Origin: Aquanectria penicillioides
Lineage: Eukaryota; Ascomycota; Sordariomycetes; Hypocreales; Nectriaceae
Direction: 5' to 3'
Assembly (NCBI GenBank): GCA_003415625.1
Contig: PYIU01000011.1
Span: 509,001 to 573,000, forward strand
DNA: 64,000 bases
Under the pieces are notes generated by a model that was not told the DNA's origin, did no database searches, and worked only from the letters and a program-made list of their open reading frames with translations. Positions 49,201-62,659 of the stretch are shown here, one piece after another. How positions within the stretch are numbered: position 1 is the stretch's first letter; the number at the start of each line of letters is the position of its first letter. The translations under genes were made by a program, and so were the position numbers.

Positions 49201-51599
49201 ATTTTATAATGGCTTTATATTATAATAAGCTTAAGTCTTTTGCCTTTATATTTTATAATTATCTCCTTAATATATACAATCTTACTATTAGCTATATTTA
49301 GGCTTTTAAATTCTTTTATTAATGCTTTATTTATTAGTATATTTATAATAGTTTCTTTTATAAGGCTTTAATTAATGCTATTAGTATTGCTATTAAACAA
49401 TTAATAAATACCCCTTTTTATATTGCTTTTTAATTATTATTTTTATTTAATAATTAATTAAATACTTTTAGATTTAGTAATGCTTTAATATTTAGATTTA
49501 TAGCTTTTAAGCTCTTAATTAATTTAGCTAGCCTTTATATATTAAAATTGCCTTTAAGGAAGATAGTAAGTAAATTAATTGCAAACTTACTTAATGGTTT
49601 ATTTTATAGTTACTATTTTACAATTTAGTACTTTATTTTAAAGTAGATCTTTTCTTTTAGTATTAACTTTAGTTTATATATATCCCTATAGAATAGGCTT
49701 ATTTAATAGGGTACTTCTTAATTTAGCTATTAATTTACCTTAAGTATATTAAGGCATTTATTATTGCCTTTATTAAATATACTAACCCCTTTATATATTA
49801 TAAATGCATTTAATTATATACTTTTATAGTTTTTATCTATAATAAATATATTCTTACTCCCTTTATATATATATTTTAGCATTAAGTTATATAAATAGCT
49901 ATTATATTAATTATATTTAAAATAGTTAATTTAAATATAAATAGAGCTTTCTTTATAGATATTAATTAAAGGGTCTTTATAAAGGCCTTTATAACTTTCC
50001 TTTAGGTAGTATAGATACTATTAATAAGTTTACTTAACTATTAACTTTTGCAGTAGATTTTCTTAGGCTAATTACTTGCCTATAAATTGTATATAGTTTT
50101 CCTACTAGTAATATAGCTAGTAATTGCTAGTTAATTAAGTAGGCGCAAAAAGTATTTAATTAAAAGCATAAAGTAAGTTTTAATTAATAAAAATAATAGT
50201 CTTTAGCTTATTTTTTAATATAGATTAATTAGGCTTAATTTTTAATTTATTAATAATAGTTTAATAGATAGAAGATAGTACTATAAAGCAATTAATTAAG
50301 TGTTTTTATGCCCTTTAAGGCTATTGCTATTATTATATTATTTTAATAACCTTAAAACTTAATTTCTATTAAGTATATTTAGATTTTTAAATTTTTTATA
50401 GATATTAATACTTTATTTTTTGCTATTTTCTATACATTTTTATTTATTTTTAAATGATTTTAATCCTTTTGCTATAGTTTTTAGGCATTTTTGTTTTATT
50501 TTTATTGATTTTTAGTGTAATTTTTAAAGTTTTTAAATAGATTTTTAGGGGATTTTTAAGGATTTTTAGCATTTTCTTAGGGTTTTTAGCCAATTTTTAG
50601 TTATTTTTATTTAATTTTATTTAGTTTTGCTATCCTTTTGCTTACCTTTAATTGCTTTTTATTTTGCTTTTTTGCTTTATTTTAGGCAGCTTGTTTTTTT
50701 TTAGTATAGTATTAATTTTAGTATTTTTACTTTTCCTTTTTTAACTTTTAGTACCTCTCCCTTAATAGCAATTTAGCTATTTTTAGCTTAATGCTATTAC
50801 TAACTATTTAATTAATTGCTTATTATATTTTAATACTGTATTTATTAATTACTGCTTATCTTTAGAATTTAAACTTTAATAATCTTTTTAGGCCTAATAT
50901 AGGTATATATTATAGTATTATTATTTAAGCTTTTTATAGCATTTAAATTAAGTTTATTCCATTTTTACTATTTTATAGATTTAGTTTGCATTTAATTAAA
51001 TGCTTTCCCTTCTCTTTTTACCCTTAATAGTACTTTCTAACTTATACTAAAAGTCTTTTTATTATTTTTACTTATTTACTATTTATTCTTATTCTTTATA
51101 AACTTCCTTAATTAATTACTATAGGTTGTATTAAAAAGCTTAACTCTATCTATAGTATTAAGGATATAACTCTTTATTTTATTAAATGTATTAGCAATTC
51201 TATAAAGGCCTAATTAATATAGCTTTATCTTTATAATATAAAATATATCCTTTTGATTTTATATATTATATTAAAGAACTAAATCTTTAATAGTAAGAGG
51301 CTCTTTATGCAGCCTATATTGATTCTTTTTGGTTTTTCTATTAGCAATTAACCTTTAGAATGCAGTTATTTATTGCCTAGCTTTTTCTATATCTTTTTGC
51401 TTTTACTTTAGGATCCTAATCTTTTGCTTAAATAGGTTTTTAATAGAGATTATATTATTTTATTTAATTAAATGCTATATAGGCACTTTTACTTCTAAAG
51501 GAAGGATTGGCTTTTATTTATAGAATAGATAAAAAAGTAATCTTTTATATAAAGTATAAATAGCTGCTCTTTCAGCCAGTAAAGCTATTAATAAGATAT
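46222..51599 (-). other. element B: 5.4-kb region after the integrase
   Basis: Unusually long stretch between the integrase and the 3' LTR. No domain recognised on either strand. It contains several copies of the 16-bp palindrome reported separately. It could be an extra gene, a long 3' UTR, or a further unresolved insertion. Confidence 0.4.
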
Positions 51600-52440
51600 T
51601 TACTTATTTTCCTTTTTCTTTACCCTTTTTCTTTAGGAAACTTATTATAATAGTATAACTACCTTTAATAAATCTATTTACTTTAGGGTTATAAGTAAAA
51701 ATATTAATAACTTTTATATTAAGGCTATTAAGATCTTTAGGAATCCCTTTTATAATCTCTTTTCTATTATTAATAACTACTCTTTTTAGCATTCTATATT
51801 AATAGTGCAGTTTTCTAAGGAATTTTGCAATATAGTAACTATTTAATTTTAGGATTAGCTTAGCCTTTACTTATCTATAAAGGTTGCATTTAGCTTTTAG
51901 TATAAATTTAAATCCTTTATTAAAAGGTATATACTATCCATTAAGATAAATCTTTATTATTAAGTAGGTAGGCTCAATAAGTATAAAGGCTTCTATTAGT
52001 CTTTAGGGAATATGCATTTAATATATTAGGTACTGCCTAATAGCTTTTATAATGCTCCTTTTTGTACCTTACTAATAGTACCTTTTGGAGAGAAGTATAT
52101 AAATGGCATTGCAACTATAATGCCCCCTATTAATATAGTATAATTTAATTAGATCCTTTTAAATATTTTCTTTCTTTACAATTAATCTTAAGTTGCCTTT
52201 TTATTTTTTAGCCTTAATCTATAAGTAGCTACCTTTTATAAAGTGTTTTTTAGCCTTTAGCTATAAGCATTAGTAATTTTATAGGGTAATATCTATTAGC
52301 CTTTTTAATAAAAGTAAGTATTCCTTTAATTGCAATAAAGGTTTATTATAATTCTTTTTTAATTCTATTAGTTTATCTTTAATTTTAATAATATTAAAAT
52401 AAGCATTAATAAACTCTTTAATATTACCTTTAGCCTTTTA
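51600..52440 (-). pseudogene. element B: integrase remnant
   Basis: A 62-residue open stretch at 51,604-51,792 reads INIFTYNPKVNRFIKGSYTI, matching the Ty3/gypsy integrase segment with SxYxPxANGxxERxH. It lies downstream of the RT on the minus strand, in the expected order. It is a fossil, not a gene. Confidence 0.75.
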
Positions 52441-52699
52441 ATCTATTTAATTAAATGCTTTTAGACCTTTTTTAAATAGCCTATTAGCTATATTATTTTT
52501 ATTTTTAGGAATGTATTAAATAGTAAAGTTAAATAATAGAATATAATTAATCTATTAAATAACTATTATATTAAGGATATTGCTAGCCCTACTATTAAGC
52601 TAATAGACTAAAACTTAGGAATCTATCTTTAAGATAAAGGGCAATCTATATATATAGCTATAGAGGTATTTAATCCTATATAATATGCCCTTATATTTA

Positions 52700-53900
52700 A
52701 GTTTAATAGTATTATACCTTTATTCTATAGGAGTTTAAAGATTAGATTTATATTTTATTAAATGCCTTTTTCTTTTTATTATTTATATTAATACTATACC
52801 TTAGCCTTTTTTACTAGTATTAGTTATAAGGATAACCTTTTTAGATCCTTTAGAAAGGTTTAATATTGCTAGAATAGAAATAGAAGTTATCTTTTTTTTA
52901 AGAACTACTATAATATTGGCTTGTTCCTTACTCTATATTTATATAATATCCTTCCTTAATAATTAAGTAAAAGGTCTAGCAATTTAGGCATATCTTTTAA
53001 CTTAAATTTAATAGTAGCCTATAATTTCTAGAAATGCTTTAATCTATTTTAGGTTATAGTATCTTTTTTATTTATTAATCTTAATTACTTTTTTTTTACT
53101 AGCTGCCTTTTAGCTATACTATATAAATATTTAATAATAATTGCAGTATACTAGTAGAACTTTAACTTCCCTATAGAAATTGTGCACTTAAATAGCTTAA
53201 TATTTAAAAGAGTTTTATTTAAATTAATTAAATGCTTTAAGATAAACCTCTATATATTAGGGAGCACCTCCTCCCTATTATATTTAATCTTTAGTCCTTT
53301 AATAGCAATATTATTTAAAAAGGCTTAATAGACTTTTAGTAATAAATTAAAGAGGATTTTAATTATAATCCTTAAGAATTATGCTATTAAATTGGTTCCT
53401 TTTTACAGTAAGGTATATATCTTAAGAAGCCTTAATGATATATTAAAAGTTATTAAATCCTAACTTTCTTTTGCTAAGGAAATTTAATTATATTTTAAAA
53501 AGAAGTCTAAAAGAGTTAGGATTTTATATATTTTGAATTTAGCTAAGAATTTATTAGCTTCTAAAAGAATTAATCTATTTTATATTATATATATATTATA
53601 TCTTTTAGCTAAATTAATTAAATAGAGTTTACTATTCTTTTTTGCTATTAGTATATATAGGTTTTAGTAGGTAGTATAAAACTTTTAAAGGATTCCTCTT
53701 TTTATTTAAGTTTTTAGCAATTTAATAACCTTCTTTTTTAATCCTTTAAGGATTAGGATGTTTTCTATTTGCTAGGCTTTATATTTAGTTATTTTAATAA
53801 TCTATAGAAAGGCCATTTTAGGGTCCAGTCTTCTACACTCCTTAAAATCTTAAGTAAGTACTGCTTCTTTATTATAGAGAATTTTTAAGAGGATACTTCT
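52700..53900 (-). pseudogene. element B: reverse transcriptase/RNase H remnants
   Basis: Minus-strand translation around 53,100-52,750 reads, between stops, IKAFLEIIGYY, then IARPFT and LLRKDII, then KKVILITNTSKKG. This is the Ty3/gypsy RT connection (xFLGxxGYYR, PLTxLLRKD) followed by the RNase H start (TDASxxG). Confidence 0.85.
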
Positions 53901-56900
53901 TTTTTTATTAGTAAAGATCTCTTCTATTTAATTAATTACTTTCTAAAGTCTTTTTTTATATAGCCTTAATCCTTTAGCTATTTTAAAGAACTTAAGTATT
54001 AGGAGCTTTAAGTATTTAAACTTCTCTTTAAGGTCTCCCTTTACTTTCTTTTACCTTTTTTTCTTTTAATATAGATCCCCTTTAAGGATAGATCTATTTA
54101 ATAGAATATTATCTTTAGGATATATTTTATTGGCTTTTTATTTATATATTATATTAATAAGTGCTATCTCCCCTTTTTAATATATAGCTAACTATAGTTT
54201 CTTTTTTGCCTTTATTACCTTTATATAGTTAACCTTTAATTAATTTTTAATTATTAATTGAATTATTGCTTTTGCTAATGCCTTATTTAACTATTTAATT
54301 GATTGCTTATTATTGTTTTCTTTTAGACTTTATGATTCTATTAGTTTAGAAGAACTTTAGGAATTTATCTTTAGTTGCTTTAAGTAGTCTCTATACTTCT
54401 TAAGGTATTCTATTTAATATTTTTAGTAGTAGGTATAATGATTTTAATTAAGTTAAATTAATATTAAAGGAGTATTTCTTTTTTTAGAGATATATAATTA
54501 AATATAATTTTGGCAGCCTTAATGAAGGGCATTTCTAAAATAAAAGAAATAGAAATATATTCTTTTAGAGCAATATAGAATCTTTATGCTATTTAAATAT
54601 TTCTAAAAAATAGCTTAATATTTACCTCTTTATATATTTAGATTTAATTATTAGAGTAGGATATAGTAGAAGCTTCTATAGGCTTTACTTTTAATTTGCA
54701 TTTTTATGCTATTTTATTAAAGATAATATTTCTTTTTAATTTAGAATCCATTAAAGCTTCTTAAGTTATTCTATTAAAGTTATTTAACTTTATTTAGATT
54801 TTTAGCAGTTCTTAGCATTAAGCTAAAGTTCTTTAATGCTATTAGTCTAAAATATTTATATAGACTATTAGATGCATTTAATTAAATATAACTTTTCCCC
54901 TTTAGTTATTATATAGCTAATATTAATTTTATTAATACTTTCCTAATTCTTAATAAGGTATTCTTTAGGCAATAATATATAATAAGGTTTAGATTCCTTT
55001 TTAATTAATATACTATTAATACTATACTATTTAGCAATATAGTTAAAATACTTTTTTAAGAATATTGCTTTTAGATTATTAATTATAATTGGATTAATAG
55101 CTTATTGGATCTATCTTTTTTTTAGTAAGGGTTTAGGTTTTATTTATTTAATTTCTTTTATTCCCTTTATATAATTAAAAACTATTTTTAAAATATTATT
55201 ACTTAAGGGAGGGTTAAGGGTAATTAAGTTCTTAATAGTTATTTAGACTTTTAATTCTATTACCTTTTTATAAATTTATCTTTTTATTTAAATAACCTTA
55301 AGCATTTAATTGAAAGCATTTTAATCTTTTTCTTTAAGGATAATATTAGTAATCTCTTTATTCTTAATAAATTCCCTATTTATAATTTAAATAAAAGATT
55401 AAGTTTCCTTTTTTTCTTTTTAATTAATTAATTCCTTTTTTAATTCTATTTTTATGCATTTTATAGTATTGGTTTTTAATATAATATTAGTAATAAAAGG
55501 GTTATTAATTAATTCTATAGCTTAATTATTAATAAGGATGCAGTTAACTTTAGGTTCTTAGGTCTTCTTAAGGGAATTCCTATTAAGCATTAAGGAGCTA
55601 TACTTTAGTTGGTTTATATACTTAAGGAAGTCTTTAATTAAATGCTTCTCTTTTTTAGCAATTTACTATTTTTATGCATTTGGCTTATTTGCCATTATAA
55701 CCTTAGCTTAGCTATAAATCTTAAAGGTAGGGAATTTTAGGATCTATAAGATAACTATTTTTCTTATTCCTCCTTTAATAGCAAGCTTATATATTAGTTT
55801 TAAGGGTAGTAAGAGTTTCTATTGCCCTATTTAAATAAAGCCAGTATTGCTATTATAGTCTATAAATCCCCTTTTTCTATCTTCTATAAAAAGTAGGCAA
55901 TAGTTTGGAAAATGCCTTACTTCTATATAATAGAAGCACTTTAGATCCCTATTATAACTTATATTAGTATAGAAGTTATAATAGGGATATATATAATTAG
56001 ATTCTTTTACTTAATTAAGGTTATTTTTAATTAATAATAATAATTTTATTTTTAGTTAGTTAATCTTTTAGTATATAATCCTTTTTGATTTTTATAATTT
56101 ATTTATAATATTTTAGGCTATATTAATTTATAGCTTCTTTATTCCTTTAGTAAGAAGACTTAACTCCCCTTTTAAGCTTTAGATAGGGTTAGGGAACTTA
56201 AGCTTTTAATGCTAAAGCTAATTTTAATAAGCAAAAGGTTTTTTAGTTTTCCTAAAATATCTAAAGTTATTATCCTTCCTTTCTATTTAAAAGATTTAAA
56301 TTCCTTTTTTAGCATTAAGGAAGTTTTTAATTAATTTAATTATCTTTTTATACCTTATTATTCTTAAGGTATTTAAGTATTTCCCTTTCTATTAATAAAT
56401 ATTAATAATAATGTTTTTTAGTATAGTATTATAAATAGCCTAAGCCTATACTATAAAAGCCTTTTAGCTAATAGAATCTACTTTTCTATTAAGTTAGGCA
56501 TACTTTATAAGCTACTAAAGGATAACTCTATACTCTATAGACTGGATTGGAGTTATATTTATTTACTAAAGCTTATTTTTAAATAGATTTAATTGATTTA
56601 AATTTTAATACTTAAAGGTTTTTAAGAGGTTTTGCTTTATAGCAGTTTAATTATTGCCTTTTAGTAAGTTTATAATATCTTAAGATACTTTAAAGGTTAT
56701 ATAGTATATTAGAGCTTTACCCTTTATACTATTTGTAACTCTTTAGCTAGTTATAAATCTATTATATAATCTAAAGAAATATATAATATTCTTTCTATTA
56801 AAAATTATATTAAGCAATTAAATAGAAGTAATAGTTGCTTTTATTATTTTAGCTAATATATTTAGTTTATTCTCTTTAGGAATATTAGTATTAATAGTAT

Positions 56901-57867
56901 TAATTAATTTAAAAAGGATAATTAAAGATTATTAATTATATTAACTCTCTTTACTTTTAATAGGGCTTAAGGGATTTAATTGTATTTAATTAAATGTTCC
57001 TTTTGTTTTTTTATTTAAGGGTATTAGTAAATTGTAATTATTAGGATTTCTATAATAAGTGTTTTAGTATATATATATAGGGGAGTGTAGGCTAGCTGCC
57101 TAACTCCTAAAGTTATAAATTGCAATAAAATAATATATATATATATAAAAGAATAAAATAATAAAATAAATTAAAATATATACTAAAATAATTAAAAAAA
57201 GTAAAGAAAAGGGATAGTAATATTATATTTAATAAAGCTTTATTTTAATGAATTTAAACTAGCTTTTTAAAGTTAATAATAATAGGTAAAGTAGCCAATT
57301 AAAATAGTAGTAAGTGTATATATATGCCCTTTAGCTAGAGTCTAAAGATTAATAAGGATAATAAAAATTTTCTATTCTTTATAATTAATTAAGGGTTAAG
57401 TAATCTTCTTCTTTCTTTTCCTTTTCCTTTTTTAGTTTATAAATTAAGCTTTTAGCGGTCTTAAGTATGCTTTAATATTTAAAAGTATTTAATTAAATGC
57501 TTATACATTATTTACACTATTATTTTGCCTTATATGCCTTTATGCTAATATATTGGCATTATATTGGGTTATTGAATTTTTCTATATATCCACTTTAATT
57601 ATAGTAATAAGTTTTCTTTTTCTAGAATGCAAACTTATATTAATATCTCTATTTACTTTTAGTATTATTTTTAATTCTAGTGCCCTTTATTTTTATAGAA
57701 GTAATAGGTTTTTTAGTATTTAGGAATTCCTAAATCTTTATAATTAATTGTCTATTACTTCTTTAGGTTCTTAATAATAGCTTAAAAGTATTACTAAAGA
57801 GTTTAATTAGACACTTTAGTATCTTTTTAAATAACTTAAAGGCTTCTCCCTACTATAACCTCTAAAT
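53901..57867 (-). pseudogene. element B: gag and upstream pol region, decayed
   Basis: T-rich plus strand, hence A-rich coding on the minus strand, between the 5' LTR and the RT. No open frame; domains not individually recognisable. Confidence 0.45.
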
Positions 57868-58249
57868 ATATTAGTGGATAGGGATATTGGCTAAAATATA
57901 TACCCTACCTAAAAGGGTATAGAGTAAGTAGGTTCGGTTAAAGATTAAATAGCCTTCTTAAGTAGCTGCAAATAATTTAGAAGAGTATTAAAGTATTTAA
58001 TTAAATGCTTTAAAGTATCCCTTAAAGAAAAGAAAGAAAGAAAATAGGGCAGAAAGTTATAAATAAAGTAATGTTATAAGGGGCTGTACTAGGACTTTAA
58101 TAGGGTCTAAATGCAAGGAATTTAAAATTTTAAAAATAAAAATTAATTAAAGAAAACTGTCTGTTTATTTTCTATATCTTTAAGGTCCCTTTTATCTTTC
58201 TAACTAACCTAATAATAGATTGATCTATATTACCTTAGACCCTAACTTA
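57868..58249 (-). repeat. LTR of element B (right copy, 5' LTR in element sense)
   Basis: Partner of 45,841-46,221. Most differences are C-to-T or G-to-A; this copy is the more heavily RIP-mutated one. Confidence 0.88.
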
Positions 58250-58254
58250 CTATT

Positions 58255-59640
58255 TTATACTATTATATTAAACTTTATAATTAACCTTTTTAAAATTATA
58301 TCTATAGATATAATATAAGCAATCTTAAACTATAATAAGCTAGATTAGCTATACCTAATAAACTATTTATTTTTAAAGAAAACTATTTTTATATTAAAGT
58401 ATTTAATATATACTATATAGAATTAAGTATTTATTTTACTAAAGGCATTGCTTTTATATAATTAAAGAATACCTATATATATTTTTAGCAATTAGGACTT
58501 AAAGTTTATAAGCAGTATATAAAGAGCTATATTAGCCTTTTTTAATATAGGGGTCCTTATATTTACTATATATTACTTTTAAACTAATAATATATTTAAA
58601 AGAAAGAACTAAATAATAAAAATTATAATATAATATTATACTGCTATAAAGTTAAATATACCCTAAATATAGATGCTTTTAGTAATTTAATATAATCTAA
58701 ATAATATAATTACTTTAGCTATAGATTGCTTACTAAATAAACTACTATATAGTTTTAAACTAAAAATAATTATTAAATTTATTACTAAAAGTAAGATTAT
58801 TAATTAAAAAGTCAATAAAACTATACTAAAGGTCCTATATAAATTATACTTATAGAAAGTGCAACTTTTAATAAATATAATAGCTATACTATTAAAGATC
58901 TAATATAATTAATATTATTAATTAATTAAAATTAATAAAAAAAATATTATTTATCTATAGCTATATAAAGAATATTACTTACTAAAAAAACTAAAGTATA
59001 AATAATCTTTTACTAAAGCTAAACTCTATAAAGTAATCTATAAGATTTATAGTTAAGCTATTAAACTTAACTTCCCTTTATATTAATAGATGCATTTAAT
59101 AATCTCTATTGCCTAAATATAGAAACTAAAGTAAAGGGATAACCCTTTTAATTATATACTATTACTACTACTAGCTATTAAAATTAATAGAAATAAAGCA
59201 ATAGGCTAATAAAAAGTAAATAAAATTATTTAGCAAAAGATTTAATAGTATAAATAGAGGCTAATGCATTACTTTCTATTATAATAAAAAGAATATATTA
59301 CTAAAAATAATAAATAGATAAATAAAACTAAATTAAAAAAAAATACTTTTAATTTTATTAATAAATACCTAATTACTAACTCTATACTATAGGAAAAAGA
59401 ATATAAAAAAAAAGGTTAAAAATTGCTATAAGGTATAGTAAACTTAATATTTAAATAGCTAAAAGCTATCTATTAACTTTTACTATTATAAGAAAATTCT
59501 TTTCTATATATTTACTATTTAATTTAAAAGGATTTAATATAAAGGTAGCTAAATTCTATAAAAAAGGGAATATTTAAAATAGATTAATAGTAATTTATAA
59601 TTAGCTTACTTAATATATAATTAAGGTAATTAAATAAAGT
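58255..59640 (+). pseudogene. element A: integrase core and C-terminal part
   Basis: Joining 45,840 to 58,255 restores a frame reading into FYTIILNFIINL, the start of the integrase catalytic core (the DFI aspartate has become Asn), then IDIIQA-like sequence. This join removes element B and one copy of its CTATT duplication, so it independently confirms the insertion limits. Confidence 0.8.
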
Positions 59641-62343
59641 AAATAACTAAATGCCTATATAGCATAAAGGCAACTATTATAGCTTAATGCACTTCTTTTA
59701 ACTTCTTTAATCTTATATAACCTTTATTTTCTATTTCTATATATAGCCCTATATTTTATTAATTTTAATAGTATAAATGCTAAAACCTATTGCCTATTAA
59801 ACTTTTTAGCTTTTCTTTTTTATTTTATGCAAATATCTAACTGCTATAAAAACTATTACTTATACTATTAGATTTAGCATCCTTACTATTAGTTTTAGCC
59901 CCTTTATTATTAATTTTTATACTTTTCTTTATTTCTTTTTTGCAAATATCTATATAATAGCTAGCCTAATGCTTATTATATTAAATCTAGCATTTTTACT
60001 GCTAATTTTAGCTTCTTTACTGCTAATTTTAGCATCCCTTTATAGCTTAAGCCCCTTTAGCTTTAGACCTTTTACTATTAGCTAATAGCAATATAGAACT
60101 TATTGCTATATATTAGTAAATTAAGCAGTAAAATAATATATATAAAGCTTATTTTATTAAAAAAAAGCATAAATCTATTAATTAATTTATTAAAAACTAT
60201 ATTAATTAATCTTTTTTTAATAAATATAGAGTTTTCTATAATAATATTTTATTTAAACTTTTAAATAAATATTAAATATTATTTAATAGATATAATAGGC
60301 TTATTAATGCTTATAATAATAGCAATAATAAATCTAATATTAATATTAATAATTTTAATACTATAATATTATTAATTATAGTATTTTTAGCAAAAAACAA
60401 TAACTTAATAGAATCTATCTATAACTCTATTATTAATTGTAATTAAATTAATAATAATACTAGCCTTTTTAGTAAAGACTTAAATGCTAGTATATAATAA
60501 CTATAGAATAATATAGATATATTAATATAAATAAAGAAGAAAGGGGATTTAAATTAAAATTAAAAGTTTTTATCTTTAAATAATAAAATAAAAAATAAAA
60601 ATAAAGAAAACAATAAAAAGGTTATAGTAATTAATAAAGAATATACTAAATATAGTAAGAAAAGTATTAGTAGAAAACCCTTAAAAGAAAAGACTTCTAC
60701 TTAATATAGCAAAAGGGATTTAAATGCTTAAAATGCAAATTAAAATCTTATTGCTTTAACTATTAGCACTTATAAAGGATTTAAATAAAAGGTAGATATT
60801 TCTATAAGTAAGGGTTTAGTCTATTATAAATACAATAAATTAATAGGGATAGTAAGATTAAAGAATAATAGAATTAATACTAAAGGCATTATAACCTATA
60901 GTAACTACTATCTTTTAAGTAAATTAATTAATAGGCTAAAGAGCTAAAGGTAAGATAATGCATTTATTTACTTTACTTATAACTTTTAGCTTTATGGCCT
61001 AAAAGGTACTTTTAGCAATAAACCTAATAAATTCTACTTTTTAATAGACCTTTTTATTAAATGCAAAAAAGTTATTAATTAATATTATAATTAAATTAAT
61101 AAAAAGACTAGCATTAAATCTAAGCCTTTTAAAGTAAAATTTAGCCTTATTTAATGCATTAAAACTACTACTATAAATGCCTTTACCTTTTATTAAAATA
61201 GCAAATACAATAAGTTTTAGGAAAACTATTAGTACTTTATAGTTAAGCTGCTTAAAAAGGAGAAGGCAATAGCTATAGTTTTTATTAATCCTTATAGTAC
61301 AATTAATGCTTTAGCTGCTAAATACTTTATTACTATAAGGTATAGTTATTTAATAGATATTAATGTATTAGATTAATATAATTACTCTATTAAAAATAAC
61401 TTATTTATTGTAGAAATTATTGCAGTTAATATAGCTATTAATGCCTATTAAACTATAACTAAAATTAAAATTTTAAAGGATAAAATTGCCTAATTTAAAG
61501 AGCAGCTTAAAGCTAATGCTAAATCTATTAATATTAAATTCCATAAAGTTGCTAATAAATTAAAAAATAAGCTATTAATATTTTTACTTTTAATAATTTA
61601 ATTATTTACCTTAATACTATTAGTAATAGCTAGAATAATAAGATTAAGAAATTAATAGTTTAAATAGCAAAAGTAAAGAAATTTAAATTAATAGCTCTTT
61701 TAGCAGCTAATAAAGCTAAGCTAATTAAAACTATTATAGCTTAAGTTAAATCTAAACTCTCTTAAGGTAAATTAGCTAAAGGCAATTAATTATTTTATAT
61801 ATTTACTTTTAGCCTATTAAGATAAATGCCTTTATTAATACTTTAGGTAAATAATATAGTATATTAATATATAAATTTATAGCTTATTAATAACTTTCTT
61901 TTAGAAAAGAAGCAATTTAATAAGGCTATAGTAATTAGCTCCTTTAAGTACTATAAGCCTAATAGTATAATAAAGAAATTAATAGCTAGGCTATTAAAGT
62001 TAGCTTTTAATAAAAAGGGATTTCCTTTTACTATTATTAATATTAATAATCTATTTAATTAATTATATTTTTAATACTTTATATATTAATACTAATAGCT
62101 ATTAGGCTAGCTAAATTCTATTAAAGTTATATAAAATTAAAAGAAAATAATAAAGAAATTTATAGGTCTATATAAAGATTTAAGAACTTTACTAAAAATT
62201 TAAAAGCTAATAGCTAAATACTATAATTATATAAAATAAATAAAAATAATTAATAAATAAAGTAAATATAAAGTAAATATTAAAGACTTAACTTTAGTTT
62301 TTATTACTATAAATAATAGTCTTTCTTTTAATCTAAAGGCACT
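59641..62343 (+). other. element A: 2.7-kb region after the integrase
   Basis: RIP-decayed sequence between the integrase and the 3' LTR. The plus strand keeps coding-like stretches, including a paired Tyr/Cys pattern near 60,815-60,910 that could be a ruined zinc finger and a helical stretch (FKEQLKANAKSIN) near 61,495. This suggests an extra gene in the element; family not recognised. Confidence 0.4.
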
Positions 62344-62654
62344 TATTATATATATAGATTATATAATAGATAGTACTTTTAAATAGTTAGCCTTTATATC
62401 TCTTAAGTAAAGGTTAATAATCTATAAGTATATTTATACCTTAGGACCTATTATTATAGTAGTCTTAAGATATAAGTTAAGTAAAGTTTAATATACAATT
62501 AATTATTACTTATAGCTAAGCTATTAATTTTAATGTAACTATAGAGCCTATATATATATCTTTTAGTATAATTATAAGATAAGTAATATAATAGTTCTAT
62601 TATTAAGACTATTACTTTTAATACTATTTATAATAGAATAAATAAACTGTAATA
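62344..62654 (+). repeat. 3' LTR of element A
   Basis: 311 bases, the partner of 40,019-40,329. It is followed directly by TTAAT (62,655-62,659), the second copy of the target duplication. Confidence 0.9.
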
Positions 62655-62659
62655 TTAAT

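Larger units (their letters stand above)
45841..58249 (-). mobile_element. Ty3/gypsy LTR retrotransposon B, inserted in element A
   Basis: Direct repeats of about 380 bp at 45,841-46,221 and 57,868-58,249 bound a 12.4-kb element; the flanking 5-mer CTATT occurs at 45,836-45,840 and 58,250-58,254. End positions may be off by one or two bases. Coding remnants lie on the minus strand: gag region at the right, then RT/RNase H near 53 kb, then integrase near 52 kb. It is therefore opposite in orientation to element A. Confidence 0.85.
40019..62654 (+). mobile_element. Ty3/gypsy LTR retrotransposon A (split by element B)
   Basis: Direct 311-bp LTRs at 40,019-40,329 and 62,344-62,654 are flanked by the 5-bp duplication TTAAT (40,014-40,018 and 62,655-62,659). 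LTR ends read TATTA...TAATA, fitting TGTTA...TAACA after RIP. Internal order on the plus strand is gag-like region, reverse transcriptase, RNase H, integrase, the Ty3/gypsy order. Without element B it is about 10.2 kb. It sits inside the transposase gene of the DNA transposon. Confidence 0.9.

Noticed and set aside
51604..51792. 62-residue open frame as a small gene
   Set aside because: Its sequence is an integrase segment of element B in the expected place and orientation.
45966..58008. Recurring palindrome as a CRISPR-like array
   Set aside because: Spacing is irregular (hundreds to thousands of bases), units are not in tandem, and the genome is eukaryotic.
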